Assembly: GCA_019112825.1 (NCBI GenBank)
Contig: DXIP01000003.1
Location: 1-64,000 of the forward strand
Source: Alistipes excrementigallinarum
Lineage (GTDB): Bacteria > Bacteroidota > Bacteroidia > Bacteroidales > Rikenellaceae
DNA: 64,000 bases
Direction of reading: 5' to 3'
This document shows positions 48,453-58,477 of this stretch, piece by piece. The translations under genes were made by a program, and so were the position numbers. Position 1 is the stretch's first letter, and the number at the start of each line of letters is the position of its first letter. Under the pieces are notes generated by a model, which was not told where the DNA came from, ran no database searches, and saw only the letters and a list, made by a program, of their open reading frames with translations.

Positions 48453-48476
48453 CCGAAAAAGTATTTCCTTTTTCGG
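48453..48476 (+). promoter_or_regulatory. Hairpin upstream of fbp
   Basis: CCGAAAAAG (48453-48461) and CTTTTTCGG (48468-48476) form a perfect 9-bp inverted repeat 48 bases before the fbp start. It could be an operator or an RNA hairpin. No complete promoter pair is clear. Confidence 0.4.
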
Positions 48477-48524
48477 AAATTTGTTTCTAACTTGCTCTAC
48501 CGTAACCCTTAAAAAGAGACCGAC

Positions 48525-49538
<1,014 letters not shown>

Positions 49539-49577
49539 GCGGCGGCGCGAAAGGGCGCTGCACCGCCCCTTTGCAGA

Positions 49578-49615
49578 CAAAAATCCCCGACTTCTCACGA
49601 AGCCGGGGATTTTCA
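49578..49615 (+). terminator. fbp terminator
   Basis: AAAATCCCCG pairs with CGGGGATTTT around a loop, 40 bases after fbp. A and T runs on the two sides would allow bidirectional use with the leftward operon. Confidence 0.85.
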
Positions 49616-49720
49616 TGATTTATGCCGGAGCGTATCTGAACCGAAAGATGCCCGTTTTTGGGTGGGGCACCCGCCGGAATCACATGGTCCGCAAGTTCAG
49701 GGCTGAGGGCGAAACAGCCT

Positions 49721-49817
49721 TCTCCTTCTCCTTCTCCTGTTCCTGCTCCTCCTTCTCCTGTTCCTGCTTCTCCTTCTCCTGTTCCTGCTCCTCCTCCTTC
49801 TTCTCCTTCTTCTCTCG
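49721..49817. repeat. Polypyrimidine (CCT/TCC) tract
   Basis: About 97 bases of almost pure pyrimidine on the + strand, with CTCCTTCTCCTGTTCCTG-type units repeated three times. It lies just beyond the stop of the glycosyltransferase. It can form unusual DNA structure or slip during replication. Confidence 0.8.
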
Positions 49818-49825
49818 CCCCCGCG

Positions 49826-50863
49826 TTACATCATCCGGCCGAAGGTGCGGCGCCCGAGCAGGTAGCGCAGCACGATGGAGCCGTCGTAGACATGCCGCCG
49901 CAGCGCACGTTCGCGCTCGCCGCGCACGCGCTCGGAGTCGAGCAGCGCCCGCGTCTCGAGCCGCTTGCGGGAGAGCATCGGATGCCACCGCACGAAGTCG
50001 CGGTAGGCGCGCCCCACGGCCCGGAAGTTGTCCCAGCGCCCCTGCGCAAGGTAGGAGAGGGCCGCCAGCAGGTCCAGCATCGGCCGCACGACGGCCACGA
50101 TGAGGCGCTGCAGGGGCGACGAGCACTTGTAGAGCATCGCCAGATTGTTGCGGTGGTTGTAGAAGACCTTCGACGGCGAGTCGGTCTGCAGCGTGCCTCC
50201 GCCCAGATGGTAGACCGTGCTGCCGGGGACAATCCGCACCCGGTAGCCCGCCAGCTGCATCCGCCAGCAGAGGTCAATCTCCTCCATGTGAGCGAAGAAG
50301 TCGGCGTCGAAGCCCCCCAGCGCCCGGAAGACATCGGCCCGGCAGCAGAAGGCGGCGCCCGTCACCCAGAAGACGTCGCGCGCATCGTCGTACTGCCCCT
50401 CGTCGCGCTCGGTGCACTTCAGAATCCGGCCGCGGCAGAAGGGATAACCCAGAAAATCGATGTATCCGCCCGCCGCACCGGCATACTCGAACTTCTCGGG
50501 TTCGCAGAGCGACCGCAGGCGGGGCGCAACGGCCGCCACGTCGGGATGGCGCTCCAGTTCGGCGATGAGCGGCGCGAGCCACCCCGCGGGGGTCTCGACG
50601 TCGGAGTTGAGCAGCACGTAGTAGTCCGCCTCGATGTGTTCGAGCGCGCGGTCGTAGCCGCCGGCAAAGCCGTAGTTGGCATCCATCGTCACCACCTCGA
50701 CCCCGGGGAACTCTTTGCGGAGCAGCCGCAGCGAGTCGTCCGTCGAGCCGTTGTCGGCCACGACCACGCCGGCCCCGTCGGCCGCCGCCACGACGCTCGG
50801 CAGGAAGCGGCGCAGATGCTCCGCACCGTTCCAGTTGAGTATGACGATTTTAACCGTTGACAT
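49826..50863 (-). CDS. Family 2 glycosyltransferase
   Basis: A 345-residue GT-A enzyme. The N-terminus VKIVILNWNGAEHL and VVADNGSTDDSLRLL bind the sugar nucleotide; LLNSDVETPAGW carries the DxD-like motif (near 87). HMEEIDLCWRMQLAGYR is the acceptor or catalytic region with the ED pair. The C-terminal part is amphipathic and basic. It probably transfers a sugar in surface polysaccharide or lipid synthesis; the sugar is unknown. The ATG at 50863 starts the conserved part. It overlaps the acyltransferase stop by 14 bases and is last in the operon. Confidence 0.92.
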   Translation of the reverse strand: MSTVKIVILNWNGAEHLRRFLPSVVAAADGAGVVVADNGSTDDSLRLLRKEFPGVEVVTMDANYGFAGGYDRALEHIEADYYVLLNSDVETPAGWLAPLIAELERHPDVAAVAPRLRSLCEPEKFEYAGAAGGYIDFLGYPFCRGRILKCTERDEGQYDDARDVFWVTGAAFCCRADVFRALGGFDADFFAHMEEIDLCWRMQLAGYRVRIVPGSTVYHLGGGTLQTDSPSKVFYNHRNNLAMLYKCSSPLQRLIVAVVRPMLDLLAALSYLAQGRWDNFRAVGRAYRDFVRWHPMLSRKRLETRALLDSERVRGERERALRRHVYDGSIVLRYLLGRRTFGRMM

Positions 50864-51770
50864 TCGTGCGTTTGTGTTTCCAGCGGCGGTGCGACCATAT
50901 CCACAGCTCGGGCTGGGCGACAATCTCCGCCTCGAGCCGGCGCACGTAGCGCTCCGTAATTTCGTTGGGCTCGACCGCCTCCTCGCCGTCATAGAGCAGG
51001 TCGAACGACATCTCGTAGCGGCCGCGGCGCAGCCGCTTCATGCGGACGAAATAGACGGGGAGGTGGCAGCGCAGGGCCAGCTTCTCGCCGCCGTCGAAGA
51101 ATATCGTATCCTGATTGAGGAAGCGGAACCAGTGGCTGTCGGGACGCCGCGGCGGGTTCTGGTCGGCGATGAGCCCCATGACGAGGTTCTTGCCGTCGAT
51201 GCCCTTCTCGCGGTTGCGCAGGTAGAAGCGCAGGCACTCCTTCATGGCCACCGTGGTCGAATTCTCGTAGTTGCGCAGCCGCTGGTAGAAGCACTCCATC
51301 ACCACGCTGCGCAGCGGATGGTAGACCGCAACGAGCATCTGCGAGGGTTCGTAGAGCCCCCAGTAGGAGCAGTACTCCCAACAGCCGTAGTGGGCCGTCA
51401 GCGCAATCCAGTCGCGCCCCCTGACGGCGGCGCGGTGCTCCTCGAGCCCCTTGACCGTCAGCACCGTGCGGGCCTTGTCGGCGCTCATGTGGGCCATGTT
51501 GACCGTATCGACGAACAACTCGGAGAGCGTGCGGTAGTACTTGCGGCGGATGGCGGTCAGCTCGTCGTCGCTCTTCTCGGGGAAGGAGTTGCGCAGGTTC
51601 TGCCACACCACCTTGCGGCGGTAGCGCAGCACGTAGCAGAGCAGCACGTAGAAGAGATTCTCGACCACGTAGTATTTGAACCAGTAGGGCATCACGGCGA
51701 AGAGCCATGCCCAGAGCCAGAGCAGCTCCAAACCTACCCGTTGCGCGAATGTCAGTTTCTGATGATTCAT
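50850..51770 (-). CDS. Lipid A biosynthesis-type acyltransferase (LpxL/HtrB family)
   Basis: A 306-residue inner-membrane enzyme. TM is at about residues 12-45. The catalytic HX4E motif is in TAHYGCWEYCSYW (near 128), and the substrate region is GLIADQNPPRRPDSHWFRFL. It ends with the family's ELWIWSHRRWKHK. It is likely to add a secondary acyl chain to lipid A, or to a related surface lipid. The ATG at 51770 overlaps the DUF389 stop as ATGA. Confidence 0.92.
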   Translation of the reverse strand: MNHQKLTFAQRVGLELLWLWAWLFAVMPYWFKYYVVENLFYVLLCYVLRYRRKVVWQNLRNSFPEKSDDELTAIRRKYYRTLSELFVDTVNMAHMSADKARTVLTVKGLEEHRAAVRGRDWIALTAHYGCWEYCSYWGLYEPSQMLVAVYHPLRSVVMECFYQRLRNYENSTTVAMKECLRFYLRNREKGIDGKNLVMGLIADQNPPRRPDSHWFRFLNQDTIFFDGGEKLALRCHLPVYFVRMKRLRRGRYEMSFDLLYDGEEAVEPNEITERYVRRLEAEIVAQPELWIWSHRRWKHKRTNVNG

Positions 51771-53290
51771 GGTCTGTCGTTCTCTACGAATACCTTGACG
51801 TTGGCCACCTTCGTGCGCACGCGCAGCCATGCGGCGAGCGACTCACGGTCGATGTGCTGCGTCGAGTCGGCGGGCGAGACGACACAGACGAGCGTCGTGT
51901 CGCGCGGCTGGCCGTCGACTCCGAAGGTGATGCCCTTGGTGAGCGACACCGCCGCCACGTTGCGGACCACCACCCCGGCCTCGCGCGAGATATCCTCCAC
52001 GGCGACGTTCGTCACCCGGTAGCGGGCCAACTGCGAGCGCATCTGCTCGATTTGGGCGTTCTTCTCCCCGAGCAGCTCGAGGTAGCTCTTCTGGAGCGTC
52101 GCCATGTCCAGCCGGTCGCTGTTGTCGGCCTGGCGGACCACCAGCTCGGCATCCTCCAGTCCGCGGAAGCCGGCCAGCTGCGCCCGGGCGTTCTCGATGA
52201 CCTCGTCGCCGAGCGTCTCGCCCAGCAGCACCAGCTCAATCTGCGAGGGATGGCTGCCGCGGGCGTAGTGCTTGTTGCACTCGATGACGCGCGTATGGGG
52301 GAAGTTGAAGACCCGCGAGACGTACTTGTCGGCCGCCGCCTCGAAGAGCGAGACCCGCACCATGCGGAAGCCCACGAAGACGCTCGGGATGAAGGTGATG
52401 AGCGTGATGAACATCATCAGCCGCTTGACGTTGCGCTCGCGGACCTTGTCGATAAAGACCTTCTTCTCGTACTTGAGGAAGCGCACCATGAGGTAGGTGG
52501 CCAGGGCGATGAAGACCGAGTTGATGAAGAAGAGGTAGAAGGCCCCGATGAAGAAGCGCGGCTGCCCCGTCGCCACGCCGTAGCCCGTCGTGCAGAGGGG
52601 AGGGATGAGCGCCGTGGCAATCGCCACGCCGGGGATGACCGTCGAGGTGCGGTCGCGCCGCGACTGGGCGACGATGCCCGCCAGACCGCCGAACAGGGCG
52701 ATGAGCACGTCGTAGGTCGTCGGGACGGTGCGCGCCAGCAGCTCGCTCTGCGCCGTCCCGATGGGCGAGATGAGGAAGTAGAGCGTCGAGGTGATGATGG
52801 CGACGATGAACATCAGCGCATAGTTGCGCAGCGAGCGCTTGAGCAGCTCGAAGTCGTTGATGCCCAGCGAGAGGCCGATGCCCATGATGGGGCCCATGAT
52901 GGGCGAGATGAGCATCGCGCCGATGATGACGGCCGCCGAGTTGACGTTGAGTCCCAGCGAGGCAATCATCGTGGCGAAAATCAGCACCCAGAGGTTCACG
53001 CCGCGGAACTCGACCCCCTTGGCGATGTTGGCCACCACCTCGTCGCGCTGCGCCTTGTCGTCATCCTCGAGGCTGAAGCGGTCGCTCAGGTAGTCGCGCA
53101 GCGAGGCGAGCCACACTCCGAAGGCCCGGCGCTGGCGCCCGCCGCGGCTCCTCTGCGGCCCCGGGGTGGCGCCGCCGTTTGCGGTATTTGCGTTACCTGC
53201 GGGATTTTCCGTATTCCCCGCGTTTCCCGTATTTTCCGTGTTTTCCGTGTTTTCCGTGTTTTCGGTATTTTTCAGTTCCGTATGCTCCAT
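51767..53290 (-). CDS. DUF389 family membrane protein
   Basis: A 507-residue protein. Residues about 1-35 are an Asn-Thr-Glu repeat (TENTENTENTENTG) encoded by a 9-bp DNA repeat, then a basic patch. Residues about 75-330 have about six membrane segments with DUF389 features (ANIAKGVEFRGVNLWVLIFA; GAMLISPIMGPIMGIGL; PGVAIATALIPPLCTTGYG). The C-terminal cytosolic or periplasmic domain is about 330-507. The function is not known; the gene sits between rsmI and the acyltransferase. Confidence 0.88.
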   Translation of the reverse strand: MEHTELKNTENTENTENTENTGNAGNTENPAGNANTANGGATPGPQRSRGGRQRRAFGVWLASLRDYLSDRFSLEDDDKAQRDEVVANIAKGVEFRGVNLWVLIFATMIASLGLNVNSAAVIIGAMLISPIMGPIMGIGLSLGINDFELLKRSLRNYALMFIVAIITSTLYFLISPIGTAQSELLARTVPTTYDVLIALFGGLAGIVAQSRRDRTSTVIPGVAIATALIPPLCTTGYGVATGQPRFFIGAFYLFFINSVFIALATYLMVRFLKYEKKVFIDKVRERNVKRLMMFITLITFIPSVFVGFRMVRVSLFEAAADKYVSRVFNFPHTRVIECNKHYARGSHPSQIELVLLGETLGDEVIENARAQLAGFRGLEDAELVVRQADNSDRLDMATLQKSYLELLGEKNAQIEQMRSQLARYRVTNVAVEDISREAGVVVRNVAAVSLTKGITFGVDGQPRDTTLVCVVSPADSTQHIDRESLAAWLRVRTKVANVKVFVENDRP

Positions 53291-53300
53291 GTTGTCCGTT

Positions 53301-54029
53301 TCAATCGTTTTCCTGCTCGGGGAACTCCTCCCCGTCGGCCGCCTCGCCGCGGCGCGGGCGCGTCTTGCCGGCCACCACCAGGACGAACTCGCCCCGGGGC
53401 TCCGTCGCGCGGAAGTATTCGAGCACCTCGGCCACCGTGCCGCGCACGGTCTGCTCGAACTTCTTGGTCAGCTCGCGCGAGACCGACACCTGCCGCTCCG
53501 CCCCGAAGGTCTCGGCAAACTGCTCAAGGCACTTGACCACGCGGTAGGGCGATTCATAGAAAATCATCGTACGCTCCTCGTCGGCAAGCGCCTGCAGACG
53601 CTTCATGCGCCCCTTCTTCTGGGGCAGGAATCCCTCGAAGCAGAAGCGGTCGCAGGGGAAGCCGCTCTGGAGCAGCGCCGGCACGAAGGCCGTGGCTCCG
53701 GGCAGCGACTCGACCTCGATGCCCTGCTCGACGCAGGTGCGCACCAGCAGAAAGCCCGGGTCCGAGATGCCGGGCGTGCCGGCGTCGGAGACCAGCGCCA
53801 CGGTGCGGCCCGCGGCGATGTGGTCGGCCACCATGCGGACCGTGGCATGCTCGTTGAACTTGTGGTGCGAGCGGAGCGGCTTTTCGATGCCCAGGTGGCG
53901 CAGCAGCACCGACGTGGTCCGCGTATCCTCGGCCAGGATGAGGTCCACCTCGCCCAGCACCTTGACGGCGCGCAGCGTGATGTCGTCCAGATTGCCGATG
54001 GGCGTGGGTACGATATAGAGTTTGGCCAT
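53301..54029 (-). CDS. rsmI: 16S rRNA 2'-O-ribose C1402 methyltransferase
   Basis: A 242-residue tetrapyrrole-methylase-fold enzyme. LYIVPTPIGNLDDITLRAV is the family start; LILAEDTRTTSVLLRHL and VALVSDAGTPGISDPGFLLVR bind SAM; EGFLPQKKGRMKRL follows. It methylates C1402 in the ribosomal decoding centre. It lacks the extra C-terminal part of the E. coli protein. It lies 6 bases after the large low-complexity gene. Confidence 0.94.
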   Translation of the reverse strand: MAKLYIVPTPIGNLDDITLRAVKVLGEVDLILAEDTRTTSVLLRHLGIEKPLRSHHKFNEHATVRMVADHIAAGRTVALVSDAGTPGISDPGFLLVRTCVEQGIEVESLPGATAFVPALLQSGFPCDRFCFEGFLPQKKGRMKRLQALADEERTMIFYESPYRVVKCLEQFAETFGAERQVSVSRELTKKFEQTVRGTVAEVLEYFRATEPRGEFVLVVAGKTRPRRGEAADGEEFPEQEND

Positions 54030-54035
54030 GCTAAG

Positions 54036-55895
54036 CTAAGCGTATTTGCGTTCGAGGAGCTCCATGAGGAAGCGTGCGCCGTCCGACGAGGAGTTCCAGG
54101 CGTAGTTCTCGGCGATGTAAATCATGCACTCGTCCAGGTCGCTGCAGCCGTCGAGCGCCGTGATGGCGCGCTCGTAGGCGTCGGCGTCGCCGCCGAACAG
54201 GTCGCGAATCATCAGGAAGCGGTCGTTGATGCCGATGGCCCGGCGCAGGTCGGTGACCGGTTCGCTGCGGGCGATTTGCGAGGCCATGTCGCGCGGCGGA
54301 GCGATGGTGTCGGCCAGCGTCCGCACGTCGTGGTTGATGACCTCGCCCAGCACGGCGCCCCCCTCGGCGGCAAGAGGTGCCGACGGATGTGCATGCGGTG
54401 CAGCGCCCGGGACCGCTCCGTGCGGCACGGCACCGGCGGAGTGCGAGGCGTGTGCGGGATGCGATTGGAGAGGCTCGGGTTCCGGTTCGGACTCGGGCTC
54501 AGGCTCGGCTTCCGGCTCTTCCGGTTGTTCCGGGGCCGGGGCCGCCTCCTCTGCAATCGCGTCGGGAGCGAGCTCCACCTCGACAAAGGGGTCCGCCTCC
54601 TCTTCCCCGGCTCCGGGTTCCGAAGCTGCGGCTTCAGCGGCATTTTCCAATTGAGGTTCCGGCGCGGCAACTTCGGGCTGCACCTCGGGCTCGGTTTGCT
54701 GTTCGTTCTGCGGCGCGTTCTGAACGTCGTTCTGCGGCTCGGGTTGCGGCCCGGCGGACGGTTCCGTCTCCGGGCGCTGCCCGGCAGCTTCGCCCTTCAC
54801 GGCAGCCGCTTCGACCGAATGCTCAGCCGCGGCGGCGGGTGCCGGCTGCGAAGCGGTCGGGCTCACGGCGCGGGCTTCCTCCCCGGCGGCCTCGTCACGC
54901 AGACCGGCCATGCGACGCTCGGCAACGGAGGCGGCCGGTTTGCGCACCGTACCCGTACCCGAAAGGCGCTCGCCCGATGCGGGCTCCCCATCGCCGTAGA
55001 GCGACATGATGACCCGCTGACGGTGGCGGTGGCGCACGACGGGCTCCTCGGCACCGAACAGGCTGCCCATCACGGCACGCGGACGACCGCCCGCATGGTG
55101 CTCCTCCTCCCCGGCCTCACTTCCGGCAGCCGCTTCGGCAACGGCAGGGGCGGCGGCAGGGGCGGCGGCAGGTTCAGCCGTGACGGCAGGGACGACGGCA
55201 GGCTCAGCTGCGACAGCCGGTTCAACCGCAGGTTCAACCGCAGGCTCAGCCGCAACGGCCGGCTCTGCGGCAGCCGCTTCCACTGCGGGCTGCACTGATT
55301 CGGCGGGTTCGGCCGGGACAGCCGGGGTGACGGGCTCGGATACCGGCACCGCAGGCGAGGCCTCTACGACCTCCTTGACCTCTTCGGCGGCGGATGTCGC
55401 GGTGGCAGGCTCCTCCGGAGCAGTCTTTTCGGCGGCAGGCGTCTCCGGAACATTCTTCCCGGCAGCGTCGGTGCGCTCCTCGTCGACGGTGGCCGTCACC
55501 ACCTCGACCGTCTCGGCAGCAGCCTCCTCGGCCGCCGCCGCACGCGCCTCGGGCGAACCGGGGGCCGGTGCCGCAGCCTCTTCGGCCTTCATCACCGCTT
55601 CGGCCTCGTTGTCGTCGTCCGCAGCCGCCGCAGACTCCTCCACGGCAGCGGCGGCAACCGGTTCGAGGGCGAGCATCTCGTCCAGGTCGATGCTCTCGGG
55701 CACCTCGACGGCCCCCGTCCCGGCCTCTTCGGGCTGCGGCGCCCCGGGGGCGTCGAAACGCAGCTGCTCGTACAGCCTCCGGAGCAGTTCGAGCGCCAGG
55801 TCGCGCTCGACGGCCGGAACCTCCGCCTCGGCCTGCCAGCCGCCGACGAGCGATTCGAGCCGCGACAACTCTTCCCGTATCGTTTTCAAATCCAT
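54036..55895 (-). CDS. Large Ala/Glu/Pro-rich protein with conserved ends, unknown function
   Basis: A 619-residue protein. The N-terminus (about 1-60) is a helical pair (MDLKTIREELSRLESLVGG; RDLALELLRRLYEQLRFD). Residues about 70-480 are low complexity: Ala/Glu/Val/Pro repeats (AVAAEPAVEPAVEP), with short basic motifs such as RAVMGSLFGAEEPVVRHRHRQRVIMSLYG. The C-terminus (about 485-619) is compact: RDMASQIARSEPVTDLRRAIGINDRFLMIRDLFGGD (pieces), ending MELLERKYA. No family is named with confidence. The start at 55895 begins the conserved end; the frame is open 9 codons further. It heads a five-gene operon. Confidence 0.65.
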   Translation of the reverse strand: MDLKTIREELSRLESLVGGWQAEAEVPAVERDLALELLRRLYEQLRFDAPGAPQPEEAGTGAVEVPESIDLDEMLALEPVAAAAVEESAAAADDDNEAEAVMKAEEAAAPAPGSPEARAAAAEEAAAETVEVVTATVDEERTDAAGKNVPETPAAEKTAPEEPATATSAAEEVKEVVEASPAVPVSEPVTPAVPAEPAESVQPAVEAAAAEPAVAAEPAVEPAVEPAVAAEPAVVPAVTAEPAAAPAAAPAVAEAAAGSEAGEEEHHAGGRPRAVMGSLFGAEEPVVRHRHRQRVIMSLYGDGEPASGERLSGTGTVRKPAASVAERRMAGLRDEAAGEEARAVSPTASQPAPAAAAEHSVEAAAVKGEAAGQRPETEPSAGPQPEPQNDVQNAPQNEQQTEPEVQPEVAAPEPQLENAAEAAASEPGAGEEEADPFVEVELAPDAIAEEAAPAPEQPEEPEAEPEPESEPEPEPLQSHPAHASHSAGAVPHGAVPGAAPHAHPSAPLAAEGGAVLGEVINHDVRTLADTIAPPRDMASQIARSEPVTDLRRAIGINDRFLMIRDLFGGDADAYERAITALDGCSDLDECMIYIAENYAWNSSSDGARFLMELLERKYA

Positions 55896-55919
55896 AATTT
55901 CAAGGCTCTTTTTGACCTC

Positions 55920-55951
55920 CAAAGATACGCATTAATGCGCATCGAGGCAAG
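55920..55951 (-). promoter_or_regulatory. Operon promoter with 12-bp palindrome in the spacer
   Basis: On the minus strand CTTG (55948-55951), 20 bases, TATCTTTG (55920-55927). The palindrome CGCATTAATGCG (55928-55939) fills the spacer right beside the -7 box and could be an operator. Confidence 0.6.
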
Positions 55952-56127
55952 CATTGCCCGCGATATTTTGCCCCGCGGCCCCCGGCAGCCGCCCCGCCCC
56001 GGGCCAAAAGATTTGAAACAGAGCCCACACACAGGAACCTCCACCCGAAAAATAAAGAGGCTCCCGCATCCCGTTCCCGAAAAGTTGGTTATCTTTGCAG
56101 CACGAAACGAAAATCAGAATTCAGATA

Positions 56128-57228
56128 ATGGCTTTACAATGCGGCATCGTCGGATTGCCCAATGTCGGCAAATCGACGCTTTTCAACTGCCTCTCCAACG
56201 CAAAGGCCCAGGCGGCCAACTTCCCCTTCTGCACCATCGAGCCCAACGTGGGCGTCATCACCGTGCCCGACCAGCGGCTGGTCCGTCTGGCCGAAATCGA
56301 CCATCCGAAGCGGGTCATCCCCACCACCATCGAGATTGTCGACATCGCCGGTCTGGTCAAGGGAGCCTCCAAGGGCGAGGGTCTGGGCAACAAGTTCCTG
56401 GGCAACATCCGGAACACGAACGCCATCATCCACGTGCTGCGCTGCTTCGACAACGGCAACATCACCCACGTGGACGGCTCCATCGACCCCGTGCGCGACA
56501 AGGGCATCATCGACACGGAGCTCCAGCTGAAGGACCTCGAGACGGTCGAGAACCGTCTGGCAAAGACCCAGAAGGCGGCCACCTCGGGCGGCGACAAGCA
56601 GGCCAAGCGCGCCGTCGAGCTGCTGCTGCAGTACAAGGCCGTGCTCGAGCAGGGCAAGAGCGCCCGCACGGTCGAGCTCGACAAGGAGGACCACAAGCTG
56701 GTGGCCGACCTCAACCTGCTGACCGACAAACCGGTGCTCTACGTCTGCAACGTCGACGAGAAGAGCGCCGCGACGGGCAACGCCTACACCGAAGCGGTGC
56801 GGGCCGCCATCGCCGACGAGAAGGCCGAGATGCTCATCATCGCCGCCGCCACCGAGGCCGACATCGCCGAACTGGAGAGCTATGAGGAGCGTCAGATGTT
56901 CCTCGAGGACCTCGGCCTCGAAGAGTCGGGCGTGGCCCGGCTCATCAAGTCGGCCTACCGGCTGCTCAACCTCGAGACCTTCTTCACCACGGGAGCCGAC
57001 GAGACGCGCGCCTGGACCTACGTGCGCGGCATGAAGGCGCCCCAGACGGCCGGCATCATCCACACCGACTTCGAGCGGGGATTCATCCGCGCCGAGGTCA
57101 TCAAGTACGACGACTACGTGACGCTGGGCTCGGAGAAGGCCTGCCGCGACGCCGGCAAAATCGGCATCGAGGGCAAGGACTACGTCGTGCAGGACGGCGA
57201 CATCATGCACTTCCTGTTCAACGTCTGA
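56128..57228 (+). CDS. ychF: Ribosome-binding ATPase YchF
   Basis: A 366-residue Obg-family P-loop protein. GIVGLPNVGKSTLFN is the Walker A (near 7-21). The NFPFCTIEPNVG switch follows, then DIAGLVKGASKGEGLGN. The YVCNVDE motif is the YchF change that favours ATP over GTP. The C-terminal TGS domain ends DYVVQDGDIMHFLFNV. It binds ribosomes and acts in stress responses. The ATG at 56128 is the conserved start; TATCTTTG (56090-56097) is a candidate -7 box with no clear -33. Confidence 0.96.
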   Translation: MALQCGIVGLPNVGKSTLFNCLSNAKAQAANFPFCTIEPNVGVITVPDQRLVRLAEIDHPKRVIPTTIEIVDIAGLVKGASKGEGLGNKFLGNIRNTNAIIHVLRCFDNGNITHVDGSIDPVRDKGIIDTELQLKDLETVENRLAKTQKAATSGGDKQAKRAVELLLQYKAVLEQGKSARTVELDKEDHKLVADLNLLTDKPVLYVCNVDEKSAATGNAYTEAVRAAIADEKAEMLIIAAATEADIAELESYEERQMFLEDLGLEESGVARLIKSAYRLLNLETFFTTGADETRAWTYVRGMKAPQTAGIIHTDFERGFIRAEVIKYDDYVTLGSEKACRDAGKIGIEGKDYVVQDGDIMHFLFNV

Positions 57229-57333
57229 TTCGGCGTCCGCGCGGGGCGCCTGCGGCCCCGCCGCCGGCCCTCCGCCCCGAACCCCGTCCCGATTGAGACA
57301 ACCAACCCGATAACCTAAAACAGAGTTCGAACC

Positions 57334-58059
57334 ATGAAAAGCAAGTACCTCATTCTGGGAGTGACGGCCATCGTCTGCGTCGTATTGCTGGGCCGCTACT
57401 ACACCTACAAGTACCGTGCTCAGGAGACCGTCACCGTCACGGGTCTGGGTGAGACGGAGTTCACCTCCGACCTGATTGTCTGGTCGGGCGTCCTGACAGC
57501 CGAAGCGGAGAACGTCGCCCGGGGCTATGCCGAAATCGAGGCCGGCAAGGCGAAGGTCCAGAAGTTCCTCGCCGAGCGGGGGCTCCCCGCCGAGGCGGTG
57601 GTCTTCGAGTTTGTCAACGTCGAGAAGCAGTATACGGCCATCTACAACGCCAACGGCAACTGGGCCGGCCAGCGCTTCACGGGCTACCTGCTCCGGCAGC
57701 GCTTTACGGTCGAGTCGAACGAGGTGGAGAAGGTCGAGGCCATCTCGCGTGAAATCTCGTCGCTCATGGCCCAGGGCGTGGGCATCGAGGTGATGGCGCC
57801 GGACTACTACTACACGAAGCTCGACGACGTGAAGATGGGGCTCATCGAGACCGCCTCGGCCGATGCCCGCACGCGCGCCGAGAAGATTGCCCGGAACGCC
57901 GGTGCGAAGCTGGGCCGCGTGGCCTCGGCGCGCATGGGCGTCTTCCAGATTACGGGGGCCAACACCAACGAGGAGTTCTCGGCCGGAGGGTCGTTCAACA
58001 CCTCGTCGCGCCAGAAGAAGGCCCGCATCACCATGCGGCTCGAGTACCGGGTCAAGTAG
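57334..58059 (+). CDS. SIMPL domain-containing protein (DUF541)
   Basis: A 241-residue protein. An N-terminal membrane anchor (about 5-22, YLILGVTAIVCVVLLG) is followed by the SIMPL domain: VTVTGLGETEFTSDLIVW, then GYLLRQRFTVESNEVEKV and ASADARTRAEKIARNAGAKLG. SIMPL proteins form periplasmic or surface oligomers; their role is not clear. It lies 105 bases after ychF. Confidence 0.88.
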   Translation: MKSKYLILGVTAIVCVVLLGRYYTYKYRAQETVTVTGLGETEFTSDLIVWSGVLTAEAENVARGYAEIEAGKAKVQKFLAERGLPAEAVVFEFVNVEKQYTAIYNANGNWAGQRFTGYLLRQRFTVESNEVEKVEAISREISSLMAQGVGIEVMAPDYYYTKLDDVKMGLIETASADARTRAEKIARNAGAKLGRVASARMGVFQITGANTNEEFSAGGSFNTSSRQKKARITMRLEYRVK

Positions 58060-58477
58060 CGGCGCCCAAGGGGGGGGCGGGGATGACACCCGCCCTACCG
58101 GCTGAAAACCGGCGCAACGCCGCCCCACGGCAACGGCTGAGGGCTGCGGCAACCGCCGAGGCCTCCCGCACCACCCAAAAACCGGGCCGCCGCGCAACGG
58201 GACCGCGCGCAACCGCCATCCCGGAACCGGGGCCGGTGTGAAAACGGAACCGTTGCGAACCCGCACCCGCCGCAGGTCCGCACCCGGCACCTTCCGCCGC
58301 CAACCGCTACGGAGCGCACACCCGCCCGGGCACGCCGCCCGCAGGTGTGCGCTGCCGCACGAAGCGGAGAGCCGCACGAAGCGGAGAGCCGCACGAAACG
58401 AAAAACGAATACGCGAAACGCGCACGCAACCGTGCACGGAACGCTTGAGCAAGGATATTCAAAATTTGAAAAACGAT
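58060..58477. other. GC-rich intergenic region before gltX
   Basis: The 418-base gap holds no recognisable gene; both strands are open by composition. A 17-bp tandem repeat (58354-58400) has two full and one partial unit of GCCGCACGAAGCGGAGA. No complete promoter pair for gltX is clear. Confidence 0.5.
58354..58400. repeat. 17-bp tandem repeat upstream of gltX
   Basis: Units 58354-58370 and 58371-58387 are identical (GCCGCACGAAGCGGAGA). A third partial unit, GCCGCACGAAACG, ends at 58400, 78 bases before gltX. Confidence 0.75.
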
